Part shown: positions 1 through 8,921 of the stretch, piece by piece
How the letters are laid out: each line of letters starts with the position of its first letter
Position numbering within the stretch: the first letter of the stretch is position 1
Assembly (NCBI GenBank): GCA_018362935.1
Contig: JAHALQ010000006.1
Span: forward strand, 1-64,000
Direction of reading: 5' to 3'
Origin: Pseudomonadota bacterium
GTDB lineage: Bacteria > Pseudomonadota > Alphaproteobacteria > RF32 > CAG-239
Length of the DNA stretch: 64,000 bases
The notes under the pieces: generated by a model
Seen by the model: the letters and a program-made list of their open reading frames with translations, nothing else
The model's database searches: none
Told to the model about the DNA's origin: nothing
Translations under genes and position numbers: made by a program

Positions 1-1
1 T

Positions 2-391
2 TCTTCTCAGTATCCTGAACTTTATTCCGCTATCAGCAGCTCCTTCGGCTCTTATCTGCCCAATTACTCCGGCTACTTCCTCAAGGCTGCCGCGACTTCC
101 TATGCCTCAAACCTTAAGACTGCGCAACAGGCCGGGCTACCGAATTTAAGCGGAACGTTCAGCGGCTTCTGGGGATATGCTCCTATATCCACTAAGACTG
201 GCGTTTTTTCCAATTCAAACATACCCGGAGCAAACAAATATTCAACTAAATCAGGAAATCTGATATCTGAGGGTGTTAAAATTGACTTTAACGCTTCCCG
301 CTCCAACTCCATTTACGGGCGTTCATCCACCGTCACGCCGCAGAACTACTCCGCCAACGTCTTCATCTACGCCGGACGCAAAAAATACTAA
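2..391 (+). CDS. 3' end of a phage tail-collar/tail-fibre-like protein (partial)
   Basis: An open frame enters from the left edge and ends at TAA 389-391, giving about 129 residues of a C-terminal part. It is rich in Ser, Tyr, Asn and Gly, and near its end reads FNASRSNSIYGRSSTVTPQ, followed by a hydrophobic-aromatic ending. This resembles the C-terminal signature of phage tail-collar or tail-fibre tip domains (FDASRSNPIYG-type, then VxPP), which trimerise and bind surfaces. The start and any N-terminal domains lie outside the window, so it could belong to a prophage, a tailocin or a bacterial surface protein using the same fold. A strong hairpin terminator follows directly. The next gene, gatB, is convergent and is a housekeeping gene, so no prophage extends to the right. 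Confidence 0.6.
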   Translation, partial: SSQYPELYSAISSSFGSYLPNYSGYFLKAAATSYASNLKTAQQAGLPNLSGTFSGFWGYAPISTKTGVFSNSNIPGANKYSTKSGNLISEGVKIDFNASRSNSIYGRSSTVTPQNYSANVFIYAGRKKY

Positions 392-424
392 AATAAAGCC
401 CCTCGCATGAGGGGCTTTATTTTT
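391..424. terminator. Bidirectional terminator between the tail-fibre-like gene and gatB
   Basis: A near-perfect inverted repeat AATAAAGCCCCTC / GAGGGGCTTTATT with a GCAT loop is followed by a T run on the plus strand and has an A run at its left, so it can end transcription from both the plus-strand gene ending at 391 and the minus-strand gatB ending at 430. Confidence 0.9.
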
Positions 425-429
425 ACCGA

Positions 430-1884
430 TTACAGCTTTTTGCTCAACAGCTGGTTGACCATTCCCGGGTTTGCTTTGCCGCGTGATTCTTTCATCACCT
501 GACCGACAAACCACCCCATAAGCGCCGTCTTGCCGGCCTTATAAGCCGCAACATTATCCGGATTGGCCGCAATCACCGCATCAATAATCGCTTCAATTGC
601 GCCGGTATCCGTCACTTGTTTAAGCCCCTTTTCTTCCACAATTTTATCCGGCGCGTCGCCTGTTTCGGCCATAATTGCAAACACGTCTTTGGCCGTTTTG
701 CCGTTGATAACATTGCCTGTAATCAAATCGACCAATTTTCCAAGATTTTCCGGCGATATAGGGCTTTCTTCCAGACTGATTTTCTTCTCGTTGAGCATCG
801 CGAAAAAGTCGCCCATCATCCAGTTGGCAACCTTTTTGGCATCATGCCCCTTGGCCGCTTTTTCAAACCAATCCGCAGTTTCCTTGTTTTCGCACAAAAC
901 CGAGGCGTCATAAGGCGTCAAACCAAGGTCTTTAATAAAGCGCGCCTGCTTGGCATCGGGCAGTTCGACCATTTCCGAACGGATTTGATTGATATAATCG
1001 TCATCAATGACCAAAGGCAGCAAATCCGGTTCAGGAAAATAACGGTAATCATGGGCAAATTCTTTTTTGCGCATAACCTTGGTTGTTCCGGTATTCGGAT
1101 CAAACTGGCGCGTTTCCTGCTCTATCGTACCGCCATTTTCATAAGTTTCGACATGGCGGCGCGCTTCTGATTCTATGGCCTGCATCACAAATTTGACCGA
1201 GTTGACGTTTTTCATCTCGTTACGGGTGCGAAATTCCGTTTCGCCGACTTTGCGCACCGACACGTTGACATCGCAGCGCATGGAGCCTTCGTCCATATTG
1301 CCGTCACAGGTGCCGAGATAACGCACGATTGAGCGCAGCTTGCGCAGAAAAGCGCCCGCCTCTTCCGGCGAACGGAAATCAGGCTTGGTCACAATTTCCA
1401 TCAACCCGACCCCGGCGCGGTTCAAATCAATAAAACTTTTGTCCGGCGAAATGTCGTGAATCGATTTTCCGGCGTCCTGTTCGATATGAATGCGCTCAAT
1501 GCCGATTTCTTTGCTGGTGCCGTCACTCAAATCTACGGTCACTTTGCCTTCGCCGACCAGCGGATACTTGAACTGCGTAATCTGATACCCCTGCGGCAAA
1601 TCGGCATAAAAATAATTCTTGCGCGCAAATTCCGAGTATTTGTTGATAGTGGCATTCAATCCCAAACCGGTTTTGATGGCCTGACGCACGCACTCCTCAT
1701 TCAGCGTCGGCAGCATTCCGGGCATTCCGGCATCGACAAACGATACGTTTTCATTGGTATCCGAACCGTAATGGGTGGATGCGCCTGAAAACATTTTGGA
1801 TTTTGAAATAATCTGGCAATGGATTTCCAAACCGCAGATAACTTCCCAACGGCCGGTTTTTCCTTCAATAATCATTCCGCTCAT
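430..1884 (-). CDS. gatB: Aspartyl/glutamyl-tRNA(Asn/Gln) amidotransferase subunit B
   Basis: GatB binds mischarged Glu-tRNA(Gln) or Asp-tRNA(Asn), activates the side chain with ATP and receives ammonia from GatA. The 484-aa length is normal. The N-terminal [12 protein letters not shown] segment and the [18 protein letters not shown] and [15 protein letters not shown] segments are GatB hallmarks, and the C-terminal YqeY-like tRNA-binding tail is present. The ATG at 1884 shares its A with the gatA stop (TAATG), and AGGAG lies about 9 nt upstream, so translation is probably coupled to gatA. It is the last gene of the sppA-gatC-gatA-gatB run. Confidence 0.97.
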   Translation of the reverse strand: MSGMIIEGKTGRWEVICGLEIHCQIISKSKMFSGASTHYGSDTNENVSFVDAGMPGMLPTLNEECVRQAIKTGLGLNATINKYSEFARKNYFYADLPQGYQITQFKYPLVGEGKVTVDLSDGTSKEIGIERIHIEQDAGKSIHDISPDKSFIDLNRAGVGLMEIVTKPDFRSPEEAGAFLRKLRSIVRYLGTCDGNMDEGSMRCDVNVSVRKVGETEFRTRNEMKNVNSVKFVMQAIESEARRHVETYENGGTIEQETRQFDPNTGTTKVMRKKEFAHDYRYFPEPDLLPLVIDDDYINQIRSEMVELPDAKQARFIKDLGLTPYDASVLCENKETADWFEKAAKGHDAKKVANWMMGDFFAMLNEKKISLEESPISPENLGKLVDLITGNVINGKTAKDVFAIMAETGDAPDKIVEEKGLKQVTDTGAIEAIIDAVIAANPDNVAAYKAGKTALMGWFVGQVMKESRGKANPGMVNQLLSKKL

Positions 1885-3341
1885 TATCTCGCACTCCTAA
1901 AATCAACATCTTTTTCCAATACTGACGCGGCTTTAAAAACCGTTCCTTCGTCAAAAGCTTTGCCGACCAACTGCATACCCAGCGGCAGCCCCGAAGTCGA
2001 CAGCCCGATAGGCAGGCTCATTGCCGGAAGCCCGGCCAGCGAAACCGAAACCGTAAAAATATCATTCAGCCACATCAAAATCGGGTTGCTGTTCATCGTT
2101 TTGTCGCCAATCGGAAAAGCCGCGCACGGCGCCGTCGGCGTCAGAATCAAATCGCATTTCTCAAATGCTTTGGCAAAATCGTCGCGTATCAGGCGGCGGA
2201 CTTTCTGCGCCTTGAGATAATAAGCGTCATAATATCCGGCCGAAAGGACATAGGTGCCAATCATAATACGGCGCTTAACCTCCTTGCCGAAACCGGCCGA
2301 ACGCGAATTAATATACATATCGTCCAAATGTTTCCCGTCAACGCGGTTGCCGTAACGCAACCCGTCATAACGTGCCAGATTGGAAGACGCTTCCGCCGGT
2401 GCGATAATATAATAGGTCGCCAGCGCATATTTGCTGTGCGGCAGCGAAACCTCGACCACTTCGGCTCCGCGCGCTTTGAGCATTTCCGCGGCTTTATCCC
2501 AATAAGCGGCAACTTCCTTGTCCAGACCGTCAACGCGGAATTCTTTGGGCAGGCCGATTTTCAAACCGCGGATATCCTGTCCCAAAAACTTTTCAAAATC
2601 AGGCACATCGGCTTTGGCCGAAGTCGAATCTTTGGCATCATATCCGGCCATGGTTTTAAGCATAATCGCGCAGTCGCGGACGTCTTTGGCAATCGGCCCC
2701 GCCTGGTCGAGCGAAGAAGCAAAGGCGATAATGCCGTAACGCGAGCAGCGCCCGTAGGTCGGTTTGATACCGGTCACGCCGCAAAAAGCCGACGGCTGGC
2801 GAATAGAGCCGCCGGTATCGGTACCGGTTGCCGCGGCGCACATCCCTGCCGCCACCGCCGCTGCCGAACCGCCGGAAGAACCGCCCGCGACCAGCGGAAC
2901 ATCTTTGCTCCACGGATTGATGACCGGGCCGAAAGCCGACGTTTCGTTACTGCCGCCCATGGCAAACTCGTCCAAATTCAGCTTACCGAGGAAATTGGCG
3001 CCTGCCGCCAGCAATTTTGAAGTCACCGTTGATTCGTAAGGCGGCACAAAACCCTTGAGAATATTAGAACAAGCCGTTGTGGCAATGCCCTTGGTGCAGA
3101 ACAAATCTTTGATGCCGAGCGGAATACCCTCAAGCGCGCCGCCCTCACCCCGGTCGATTTTGTCTTGGCTCAGTTTCGCCTGTTCCATAGCTTTGTCAAC
3201 GGTTTCGCAGACAAAAGCATTCAGCTTGCGGCCAGTTTCCATTTTATCAGCGTATGCCTGTGTCAGTTCCGGCGCACTGAATTCTTTTTTCTTCAGGCCT
3301 TCTCTGGCCTCGGCAATTGTCAGTTTTGTTAAATCTGTCAT
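1884..3341 (-). CDS. gatA: Glutamyl-tRNA(Gln) amidotransferase subunit A
   Basis: GatA is the amidase that hydrolyses glutamine and sends ammonia to GatB. The 485-aa protein carries the amidase signature with the [14 protein letters not shown] loop and [11 protein letters not shown], which hold the Ser-cisSer-Lys catalytic residues, the Lys being in the [10 protein letters not shown] segment. The start [12 protein letters not shown] fits the family; only a weak GAGA ribosome binding site precedes it. It is separated from gatC by about 165 bp that hold a structured repeat (3380-3503), unusual inside this operon, and it overlaps gatB by one base. Confidence 0.97.
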   Translation of the reverse strand: MTDLTKLTIAEAREGLKKKEFSAPELTQAYADKMETGRKLNAFVCETVDKAMEQAKLSQDKIDRGEGGALEGIPLGIKDLFCTKGIATTACSNILKGFVPPYESTVTSKLLAAGANFLGKLNLDEFAMGGSNETSAFGPVINPWSKDVPLVAGGSSGGSAAAVAAGMCAAATGTDTGGSIRQPSAFCGVTGIKPTYGRCSRYGIIAFASSLDQAGPIAKDVRDCAIMLKTMAGYDAKDSTSAKADVPDFEKFLGQDIRGLKIGLPKEFRVDGLDKEVAAYWDKAAEMLKARGAEVVEVSLPHSKYALATYYIIAPAEASSNLARYDGLRYGNRVDGKHLDDMYINSRSAGFGKEVKRRIMIGTYVLSAGYYDAYYLKAQKVRRLIRDDFAKAFEKCDLILTPTAPCAAFPIGDKTMNSNPILMWLNDIFTVSVSLAGLPAMSLPIGLSTSGLPLGMQLVGKAFDEGTVFKAASVLEKDVDFRSAR

Positions 3342-3379
3342 TGTTTTTTCTCTATTTTATACTTTAATCCAAAACCCTG

Positions 3380-3503
3380 AAAATTTGGATGGCGTGTGCA
3401 AATAATAAGAAATAAAGGCGAAAGTACCGGAGCGTACAAAAAGGTACGTGAGGACACTTTCGTCCTGCAATTTCTGTATTAGGCGCCAGCCAAACGAATT
3501 TTC
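3380..3503 (-). repeat. GTAC-hairpin element, copy A (3' of gatC)
   Basis: A long imperfect inverted repeat fills the gatC-gatA gap. The outer arms pair AAAATTTGG..TGGCG with CGCCAGCCAAACGAATTTT, a middle stem pairs AATAATAAGAAAT with ATTTCTGTATT, an inner stem pairs GGCGAAAGT with ACTTTCGTC, and the tip is CGTAC-aaaaag-GTACG at 3433-3448. The element begins about 3 nt after the gatC stop codon. Its overall plan, and the words AATAATAAGAAAT and ATTTCTGTATTAG, recur in copy D after ssb. Confidence 0.8.
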
Positions 3504-3506
3504 ATC

Positions 3507-3794
3507 TTATTCGACGACCTTGGGAACAACAAAATACCCATATTCCTTCATCGGCGCATTGGCTAATATTTCATCGGCAATGTTCCCGTCAGTCACAACA
3601 TCCTGACGCATGGTGATATTGTTTTCATTGACCGAAACCAAAGGTTCGACATTCTCGGTGTCTACTTCCTTGAGCTGGTCGACCCATTGCAGAATTTTAT
3701 TAAATTCGTCTTCGGTTGCCGCAATCTTATCGTCTTCTATTTTCAGACGCGATAAAAACGCAATCCTTTTGACTGTCTGAGTATCTACTGCCAT
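3507..3794 (-). CDS. gatC: Aspartyl/glutamyl-tRNA amidotransferase subunit C
   Basis: GatC is the small subunit that wraps around and stabilises GatA in the GatCAB complex. The protein has 95 residues from ATG 3794 (MAVDTQTVKRIAFLSRLKI) and contains the family's LxWVDQLKEVDTENVEP and RxDVVTDG segments. An upstream in-frame GTG at 3809 would overlap the sppA stop, but the ATG at 3794 has AAGGA about 8 nt upstream and matches the family start, so it is preferred. It sits just downstream of sppA and is followed by copy A of the GTAC-hairpin element. Confidence 0.95.
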   Translation of the reverse strand: MAVDTQTVKRIAFLSRLKIEDDKIAATEDEFNKILQWVDQLKEVDTENVEPLVSVNENNITMRQDVVTDGNIADEILANAPMKEYGYFVVPKVVE

Positions 3795-3805
3795 TATTTT
3801 TTCCT

Positions 3806-5620
3806 TCACTTAATCACAAACGGTTCAAGCACCGTATCATATTGCAGCCGTTTTAGCATGCCTAATGCCGAAATATCAAGCCCTAATTCAGCCTGAATGC
3901 GTTTAGCCGCCGCCACTTGCAGCCCGCCCGTCAATTCGCTGATTTTTTCTTGCAGCGTTTTCTGTTTGGGATAAAAAACAAATGACACGGCGTCCTCCGC
4001 TTTGATATGCGCGGCCGACTTGACTTCTTGCAAGGCCGACAGCAAACCGCCGTTTTCATCTGTCAGAGCATTTTCTTTAGCCCCATGGCCGGTCCATACG
4101 CGCCCTCGCGCCAATTTGTCCATTCTTTGCAAATCCAAACCGCGGGCATCTGACACTTTTTTGATAAAATCGGCATAAACCCGGTCAAGCGACCGGTTGA
4201 ACAGTTCTTTCTCGCGCGCGTTGAAATGCCGGTTCATGCTCATGACACCGGAAGTTTCGCCCGTTTCAACCGCCATCCAGTCGATGCCGAGCTTGTTCCA
4301 CATTTCTTCCAAAACCATTTTGCCGCCGAGCACCCCGATAGACCCGGTAATTGTCATGCTGCCGGCAAAGATTTTATCGCCTGCCAGCGCCGCAAAATAA
4401 CCGCCGGAAGCAGCATAGTTGCCCATGGAAACGACCAGCGGAACCTTTTTCTTTTCCTTAAGCCGCATCAACGCCTGCCATATCTGGTTTGACGCCGTAT
4501 AACTGCCGCCCGGGGAATTAATCCGCACAATCACGGCCTTGATGTTTTTGTCCTCGGCAATCTCGTCAATCTGAGCCAGAACCGTATCGGCTCCGACCAC
4601 GGCTTCGCCGCTGAACGGACTGTCAATGCTCACACCTTCGCTGATAGCGCCTTCCAGTACCAGCAGCGCAATCCCGTTGGCATTGCGGCGGTATGCCCAC
4701 TGCGCCGCATAATCGGCAATATCCAGAAATTCGCTCTGATGCGCTTTTTTTATCGCTTCGCGCCAGTCTGTTTCATAACCGGTTTTATCAATTAATCCCA
4801 TTTCCAAGGCTTCTTCGGCCGCCATCGGCGATTGGTTGATAATCGGCCTGAAGTCTTTTTGGGAAAGTTCTCCGTAACGCGCCGGAATAATGCCCCGGAA
4901 CATTTCCGCGTTCAAAAACCGCGCCAAACTTTCCATTTCCTCATAAAACAGCTTTGAAGCTTTTTTATCGGTGAATGAGGCCATAGCGGTCTTAAATTCA
5001 TGCCGGGAATAAAACTCCGGACTGACGCCGACTTTATCCAAAACATTGCGCAGGAAGGGAACTTCGATGCTGACACCGGTCAACCCGGCTTCCGAATTGG
5101 GCAGCATTGTAATTTCGTCAAATGCGCTTGCCAGATAATACTCCGCGGTACCGCCGCCGAAATCGCCGAAACCGGACGAATACAAATAGGCTTTTTTTCC
5201 GCGCGACCGGAATATAATAATGGCCTCCCGAAGTTCCTGCAACTGCGCCAGCCCCAGTTCCGAATTGCCGATTTTGGCGGCAATCGCTTTCACGCGCTCA
5301 TCCCGACCGGCGGCATCAATGCTGAACAGCACATCAGCAAAAGACGGCTGTGCCCCGCTGCCCATATCTGTCAGCAGGCTGTCGCGCCGCACTTCGCTGA
5401 GAGGCTGGTCAAAATCAATCTGCAAAACAGTATTCTGCGGAACCGCGACCGCCCCGCCCGGAGCCGACAGCATTCCGATAACGGCAATCAACAGCAGGAT
5501 AAACAAAAAACCGAACAAAGCAAAGGCATAAGTCACCGATTTCAAAAGTATCCGGGCCGCCAGTTTGCGTTTGAGGCCTATTTTATTCAACAAAGTTTTG
5601 GAATTTGTATCTGTCATCAT
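3806..5620 (-). CDS. sppA: Signal peptide peptidase SppA, 67K type
   Basis: A membrane-anchored serine protease of the S49 family that digests signal peptides left in the membrane. About 604 aa from ATG 5620. An N-terminal cytoplasmic stretch is followed by one hydrophobic anchor (YAFALFGFLFILLLIAVIGM). The tandem SppA domains carry the catalytic Lys in the first half (FYSRHEFKTAMAS) and the Ser in the second (SMGNYAASGGYFAALAGD). A longer reading frame begins at 5665, but that stretch runs through the fabI terminator hairpin, so 5620 (or the adjacent ATG 5617) is the likely start. It is the first gene of the sppA-gatCAB run. Confidence 0.93.
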   Translation of the reverse strand: MMTDTNSKTLLNKIGLKRKLAARILLKSVTYAFALFGFLFILLLIAVIGMLSAPGGAVAVPQNTVLQIDFDQPLSEVRRDSLLTDMGSGAQPSFADVLFSIDAAGRDERVKAIAAKIGNSELGLAQLQELREAIIIFRSRGKKAYLYSSGFGDFGGGTAEYYLASAFDEITMLPNSEAGLTGVSIEVPFLRNVLDKVGVSPEFYSRHEFKTAMASFTDKKASKLFYEEMESLARFLNAEMFRGIIPARYGELSQKDFRPIINQSPMAAEEALEMGLIDKTGYETDWREAIKKAHQSEFLDIADYAAQWAYRRNANGIALLVLEGAISEGVSIDSPFSGEAVVGADTVLAQIDEIAEDKNIKAVIVRINSPGGSYTASNQIWQALMRLKEKKKVPLVVSMGNYAASGGYFAALAGDKIFAGSMTITGSIGVLGGKMVLEEMWNKLGIDWMAVETGETSGVMSMNRHFNAREKELFNRSLDRVYADFIKKVSDARGLDLQRMDKLARGRVWTGHGAKENALTDENGGLLSALQEVKSAAHIKAEDAVSFVFYPKQKTLQEKISELTGGLQVAAAKRIQAELGLDISALGMLKRLQYDTVLEPFVIK

Positions 5621-5636
5621 CTTCGCCCAAAAATAT

Positions 5637-5662
5637 AAGGAGCATTTTACAATGCTCCTTAT
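5637..5662 (-). terminator. Terminator of fabI
   Basis: On the minus strand AAGGAGCATT-GTAA-AATGCTCCTT is followed by ATATTTTT. It lies between the fabI stop (5716) and the sppA start (5620) and rules out the longer sppA start at 5665. Confidence 0.85.
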
Positions 5663-5715
5663 CATAAAAGCAAAACCTCATTTGCACAACCGCAAAATCA
5701 GAGTTTTTAGCAAGA

Positions 5716-6546
5716 TTATTCCGCCTTCAGAATCTCGGCAATCTCCGAACTTTTATTTATGTTCATCATGCCGATTGTATGATAGCCGCAGTCGACATGG
5801 ATGACTTCGCCGGTGATGCCGGTGCCGCAGGCTGACAGCAGACCGAGGGCGGCCATGCCGACTTCTTCCTGTGTAACGTTGCGCTGCAGCGGCGCATTAA
5901 GTTCGTTCCAGTGCAGAATTTTGCGGAAATCGCCGATGCCGGCAGCCGCCAGAGTCTTAATCGGACCGGCCGAAATCGCGTTAACCCGGACGCCCTGCTG
6001 CCCCAAATCGCCGGCGGCATAACGCACCGAAGCCTCCAAAGCGGCTTTGGCAACGCCCATAATATTGTAATTCGGCAAAACGCGTTCACTGCCCATATAA
6101 GTCAGGGTAACAATCGAACCGCCTTCATTCATAATGCCGGAAGCGTATTTGCAGGCTTCGATAAACGAAAAGCACGAAATGTCCATTGTCATCGCAAAAT
6201 TGTCGCGGGTCGTGTCAATCGTGCGGCCTTTAAGCTGGTTTTTGTCGGAAAACGCAATGGCATGAACCAGAAAATCAATCTTTCCCCATTTTTCGCCAAG
6301 TTCCTTAAAACAGGCTTCCACGCTGGCTGAATCGGAAACGTCGCACTTAATCAGCAGCGGTTCTTTGTCGAGCTGCGCCGCCAGCGGCTGAACGCGCTTT
6401 TCCAGAGCTTCGTTCTGGTACGAAATGGCAATCTGCGCACCATGGGCATTCAAAGCCTGGGCAATGCCCCATGCAATTGATTTTTCATTGGCAAGGCCCA
6501 TGATAAGGCCTTTTTTTCCGGCCATCAGGCCGCAAGTCTCAGTCAT
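5716..6546 (-). CDS. fabI: Enoyl-[acyl-carrier-protein] reductase (NADH)
   Basis: FabI carries out the last reduction of each fatty-acid elongation cycle. The 276-aa protein, from ATG 6546 with GAGGA 7 nt upstream, has the nucleotide-binding GLANEKSIAWGIA segment (about residues 17-29) and the catalytic pair Tyr160-x6-Lys167, with Tyr150 ten residues earlier as in FabI proteins. The end of the frame (HTIGMMNINKS) also fits. It is divergent from yihY and has its own terminator. A reductase of this type is the known triclosan target, but sensitivity cannot be judged from sequence alone. Confidence 0.96.
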   Translation of the reverse strand: MTETCGLMAGKKGLIMGLANEKSIAWGIAQALNAHGAQIAISYQNEALEKRVQPLAAQLDKEPLLIKCDVSDSASVEACFKELGEKWGKIDFLVHAIAFSDKNQLKGRTIDTTRDNFAMTMDISCFSFIEACKYASGIMNEGGSIVTLTYMGSERVLPNYNIMGVAKAALEASVRYAAGDLGQQGVRVNAISAGPIKTLAAAGIGDFRKILHWNELNAPLQRNVTQEEVGMAALGLLSACGTGITGEVIHVDCGYHTIGMMNINKSSEIAEILKAE

Positions 6547-6672
6547 ATCTTTTTCCTCAACAGTTTTCACACACAATACACAATCCAGTTAATATAACTT
6601 GAATTCTTAACCAGAGTTCTATAAAATTTGCACAGATTTGTAAATACTTTTTATCAGCGGAAGCCTGCAGCT

Positions 6673-7614
6673 ATGAATAACTTAAGCAATCAATTGACTG
6701 AAACGGCCAGATCCTGTGCCGTCACCGTCAGAAACTTTGTTCTTTTTCTTGCCCGCCGCGCAAAGAGCGACATGATTTTCCGCGTTGCCTCGTCGCTGAG
6801 TTATACTTCGCTGATTGCCATTGTTCCGCTCGTCGCCATCGGACTGGCCATTTTTTCGGTATTTCCGGTTTTCTCGGAAGTGCGCGTCCAGTTTCAGGAA
6901 ATGCTGCTTAGAAACTTTGTTCCCAATACCGAACAGGAAATTATCCTCTACCTCAACCAGTTTGTCAACGCCACGGCCAAGCTCACGGCGGTAGGCGTCA
7001 TCGGTATCGTCATTACCGCGATTCTGCTTCTCTCGACAATCGAAAACGGCCTTAATTTCATATTCAAGGTTTACAAGCCGCGCAGCATCCGCACCAAAAT
7101 CACGCTGTATTGGACGGTCATTACGCTGGGGCCGCTGCTGCTCGGCACCGGCTTTTCCATGCGCGGTTATGTTTTTGCCCTGCAAAAATTCATGCCGGAT
7201 TACTTCATTGACGCCGAAGTCTTTTTTACAACCATTATTCCCGGCCTGTTCACCATCTTGTCGCTGGTTATTTTGTATGTCCTGGTGCCCAATAAAAAAG
7301 TCGAAATCGGCAACGCGGTGGCCGGAGCTTTGGTTGCTTCCGTCCTCTTTTATATCATGCGCAAGATTTTTGCCCTTGTCATTTCGTTCAGCAGCGTTTA
7401 CACCACGCTTTACGGCGCGCTTGCAATCATTCCGATAATGCTGATCTGGCTCTACCTCATCTGGGTTGTCGTCATTTTCGGCGCGGTTGTCACGGCGTCA
7501 CTCGGCGAGTTCCGCGAAAACCCGGAAACCGCAGAAAATCAGCTGCCTGCGCCTGCCCGCCGCAAAAAAAGCAAACATAACCGAAAAAAGTTCTTGCCAA
7601 GAGAACAAAAATAG
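6673..7614 (+). CDS. yihY: YihY/BrkB family inner membrane protein
   Basis: A polytopic inner membrane protein of the YihY/virulence factor BrkB family (once mis-assigned as RNase BN), function unsettled. About 313 aa from ATG 6673; a TTG at 6628 in the same frame is less likely. The family segment RVASSLSYTSLIAIVPL is followed by about five more membrane spans (IGIVITAILLLSTIENGLNF, LFTILSLVILYVLVP, GALVASVLFYIM, LAIIPIMLIWLYLIWVVVIF). The C-terminal tail is basic (RRKKSKHNRKKF). The stop codon overlaps the LexA-type box of recA. Confidence 0.9.
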   Translation: MNNLSNQLTETARSCAVTVRNFVLFLARRAKSDMIFRVASSLSYTSLIAIVPLVAIGLAIFSVFPVFSEVRVQFQEMLLRNFVPNTEQEIILYLNQFVNATAKLTAVGVIGIVITAILLLSTIENGLNFIFKVYKPRSIRTKITLYWTVITLGPLLLGTGFSMRGYVFALQKFMPDYFIDAEVFFTTIIPGLFTILSLVILYVLVPNKKVEIGNAVAGALVASVLFYIMRKIFALVISFSSVYTTLYGALAIIPIMLIWLYLIWVVVIFGAVVTASLGEFRENPETAENQLPAPARRKKSKHNRKKFLPREQK

Positions 7615-7617
7615 AAC
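7603..7617. promoter_or_regulatory. LexA-type SOS box upstream of recA
   Basis: GAAC-aaaaata-GAAC is the GTTC-N7-GTTC direct repeat of alphaproteobacterial LexA boxes read on the opposite strand. It lies 41 bp before the recA start and overlaps the yihY stop codon. Immediately left, GTTCT-N7-AGAAC (7590-7606) forms an additional inverted repeat sharing one half-site. Confidence 0.75.
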
Positions 7618-7657
7618 ATAGTATACCTGACTTAACTACTACGGAGAATAATAAGCA

Positions 7658-8686
7658 ATGGATAAAGATAAAGCTCTTGATGCGGCGATGAGCCAAATCG
7701 AAAAAGCCTTTGGCAAAGGGTCGATTATGCGGCTCGGCCAGGACAACGCCCATGTTGACATCGAGGGTATTCCCACCGGTTCGCTCGGCTTGGATATGGC
7801 GCTGGGCATCGGCGGCCTGCCGCGCGGACGTATTGTCGAAATTTACGGTCCGGAAAGCTCGGGCAAAACCACACTGGCTCTGAGCGTCATTGCCCAGGCG
7901 CAGAAAAAAGGCGGCACCTGCGCCTTCATTGATGCCGAGCACGCGCTCGACCCGTCCTATGCCAAGAAAATCGGCGTGGATATTGAAAATCTGCTGATTT
8001 CTCAGCCCGATGCCGGCGAACAGGCGCTGGAAATCACCGACACGCTGGTCAGATCCGGCGCCATAGACGTTTTGGTTGTCGATTCGGTTGCCGCTTTGGT
8101 TCCCAAGGCCGAGCTTGAAGGCGAAATGGGCGATTCCCATATGGGATTACAGGCACGTCTGATGTCACAGGCTCTGCGCAAACTCACCTCCACCATTGCC
8201 CGCTCCAACACGCTGGTTATCTTCATTAACCAAATTCGCATGAAAATCGGCGTTATGTTTGGCAATCCCGAAACCACCACCGGCGGCAACGCGCTCAAAT
8301 TTTATGCTTCTGTCCGCATTGATATCCGCGGCATCGGCAAGATTAAGGACAAAGAAGATATTATCGGCAGCCAGACCCGTGTCAAAATTGTCAAAAACAA
8401 AGTGGCTCCCCCGTTCAAAGTCGTCGATTTTGACATCATGTACGGCGAAGGCATTTCCAAAACCGGCGAGCTGATTGACCTTGGTGTCAAAGCCAACGTC
8501 GTCGAGAAATCCGGCGCCTGGTTTGCCTATAACGGTGACAAACTCGGCCAGGGACGCGAAAACGCCAAAATATTCCTGCGCGACCATCCTGACGTCGCTC
8601 TGGAAATCGAGAACAAAATCAAGGCCGAGGCCGGCCACCTGAGTTCGGAAATGATTGGCGACAACGAACCGCCGGTTGAAGAATAG
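7658..8686 (+). CDS. recA: Recombinase RecA
   Basis: RecA forms filaments on single-stranded DNA, catalyses strand exchange and triggers LexA self-cleavage. The 342-aa protein contains Walker A GPESSGKT (64-71), the Walker [16 protein letters not shown] segment, the MAW-like [22 protein letters not shown] region containing loop L2, and a short acidic C-terminus ending PPVEE. ACGGAG precedes the ATG at normal spacing. A LexA-type box upstream indicates SOS control, and a strong terminator follows, so it is monocistronic. Confidence 0.98.
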   Translation: MDKDKALDAAMSQIEKAFGKGSIMRLGQDNAHVDIEGIPTGSLGLDMALGIGGLPRGRIVEIYGPESSGKTTLALSVIAQAQKKGGTCAFIDAEHALDPSYAKKIGVDIENLLISQPDAGEQALEITDTLVRSGAIDVLVVDSVAALVPKAELEGEMGDSHMGLQARLMSQALRKLTSTIARSNTLVIFINQIRMKIGVMFGNPETTTGGNALKFYASVRIDIRGIGKIKDKEDIIGSQTRVKIVKNKVAPPFKVVDFDIMYGEGISKTGELIDLGVKANVVEKSGAWFAYNGDKLGQGRENAKIFLRDHPDVALEIENKIKAEAGHLSSEMIGDNEPPVEE

Positions 8687-8720
8687 CCGTTTCGGTTTCT
8701 GACGCCTGTTGTCATATGCA

Positions 8721-8757
8721 TTGTCCCCGGATAGCAAAATCCGGGGACAATTTATTT
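8721..8757 (+). terminator. Terminator of recA
   Basis: TTGTCCCCGGAT-AGCAAA-ATCCGGGGACAA followed by TTTATTT. Confidence 0.9.
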
Positions 8758-8921
8758 GAACTAAAAACGCAACAAATCACAAATAACGAATCAAATGACA
8801 AAAGGCTGCTAAAACGAATCACAAATAACGTTTACTTATGGATATCTGAACCTTTTAGATATGATTTTCCAACAATTGCGCTATCATTAAAACATTATTG
8901 TAATCATACGGAGAATTCACA

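Noticed and set aside
1..424. Prophage within the window
   Set aside because: Only one phage-like fragment is present at the left edge; everything to the right is chromosomal core genes, so no prophage can be delimited.
8775..8830. Operator-like 14-bp direct repeat (AATCACAAATAACG) upstream of the glycosyltransferase gene
   Set aside because: The repeat is real (8775-8788 and 8817-8830), but it is A/T rich, has no symmetry and no regulator can be suggested, so it is not listed as a feature.
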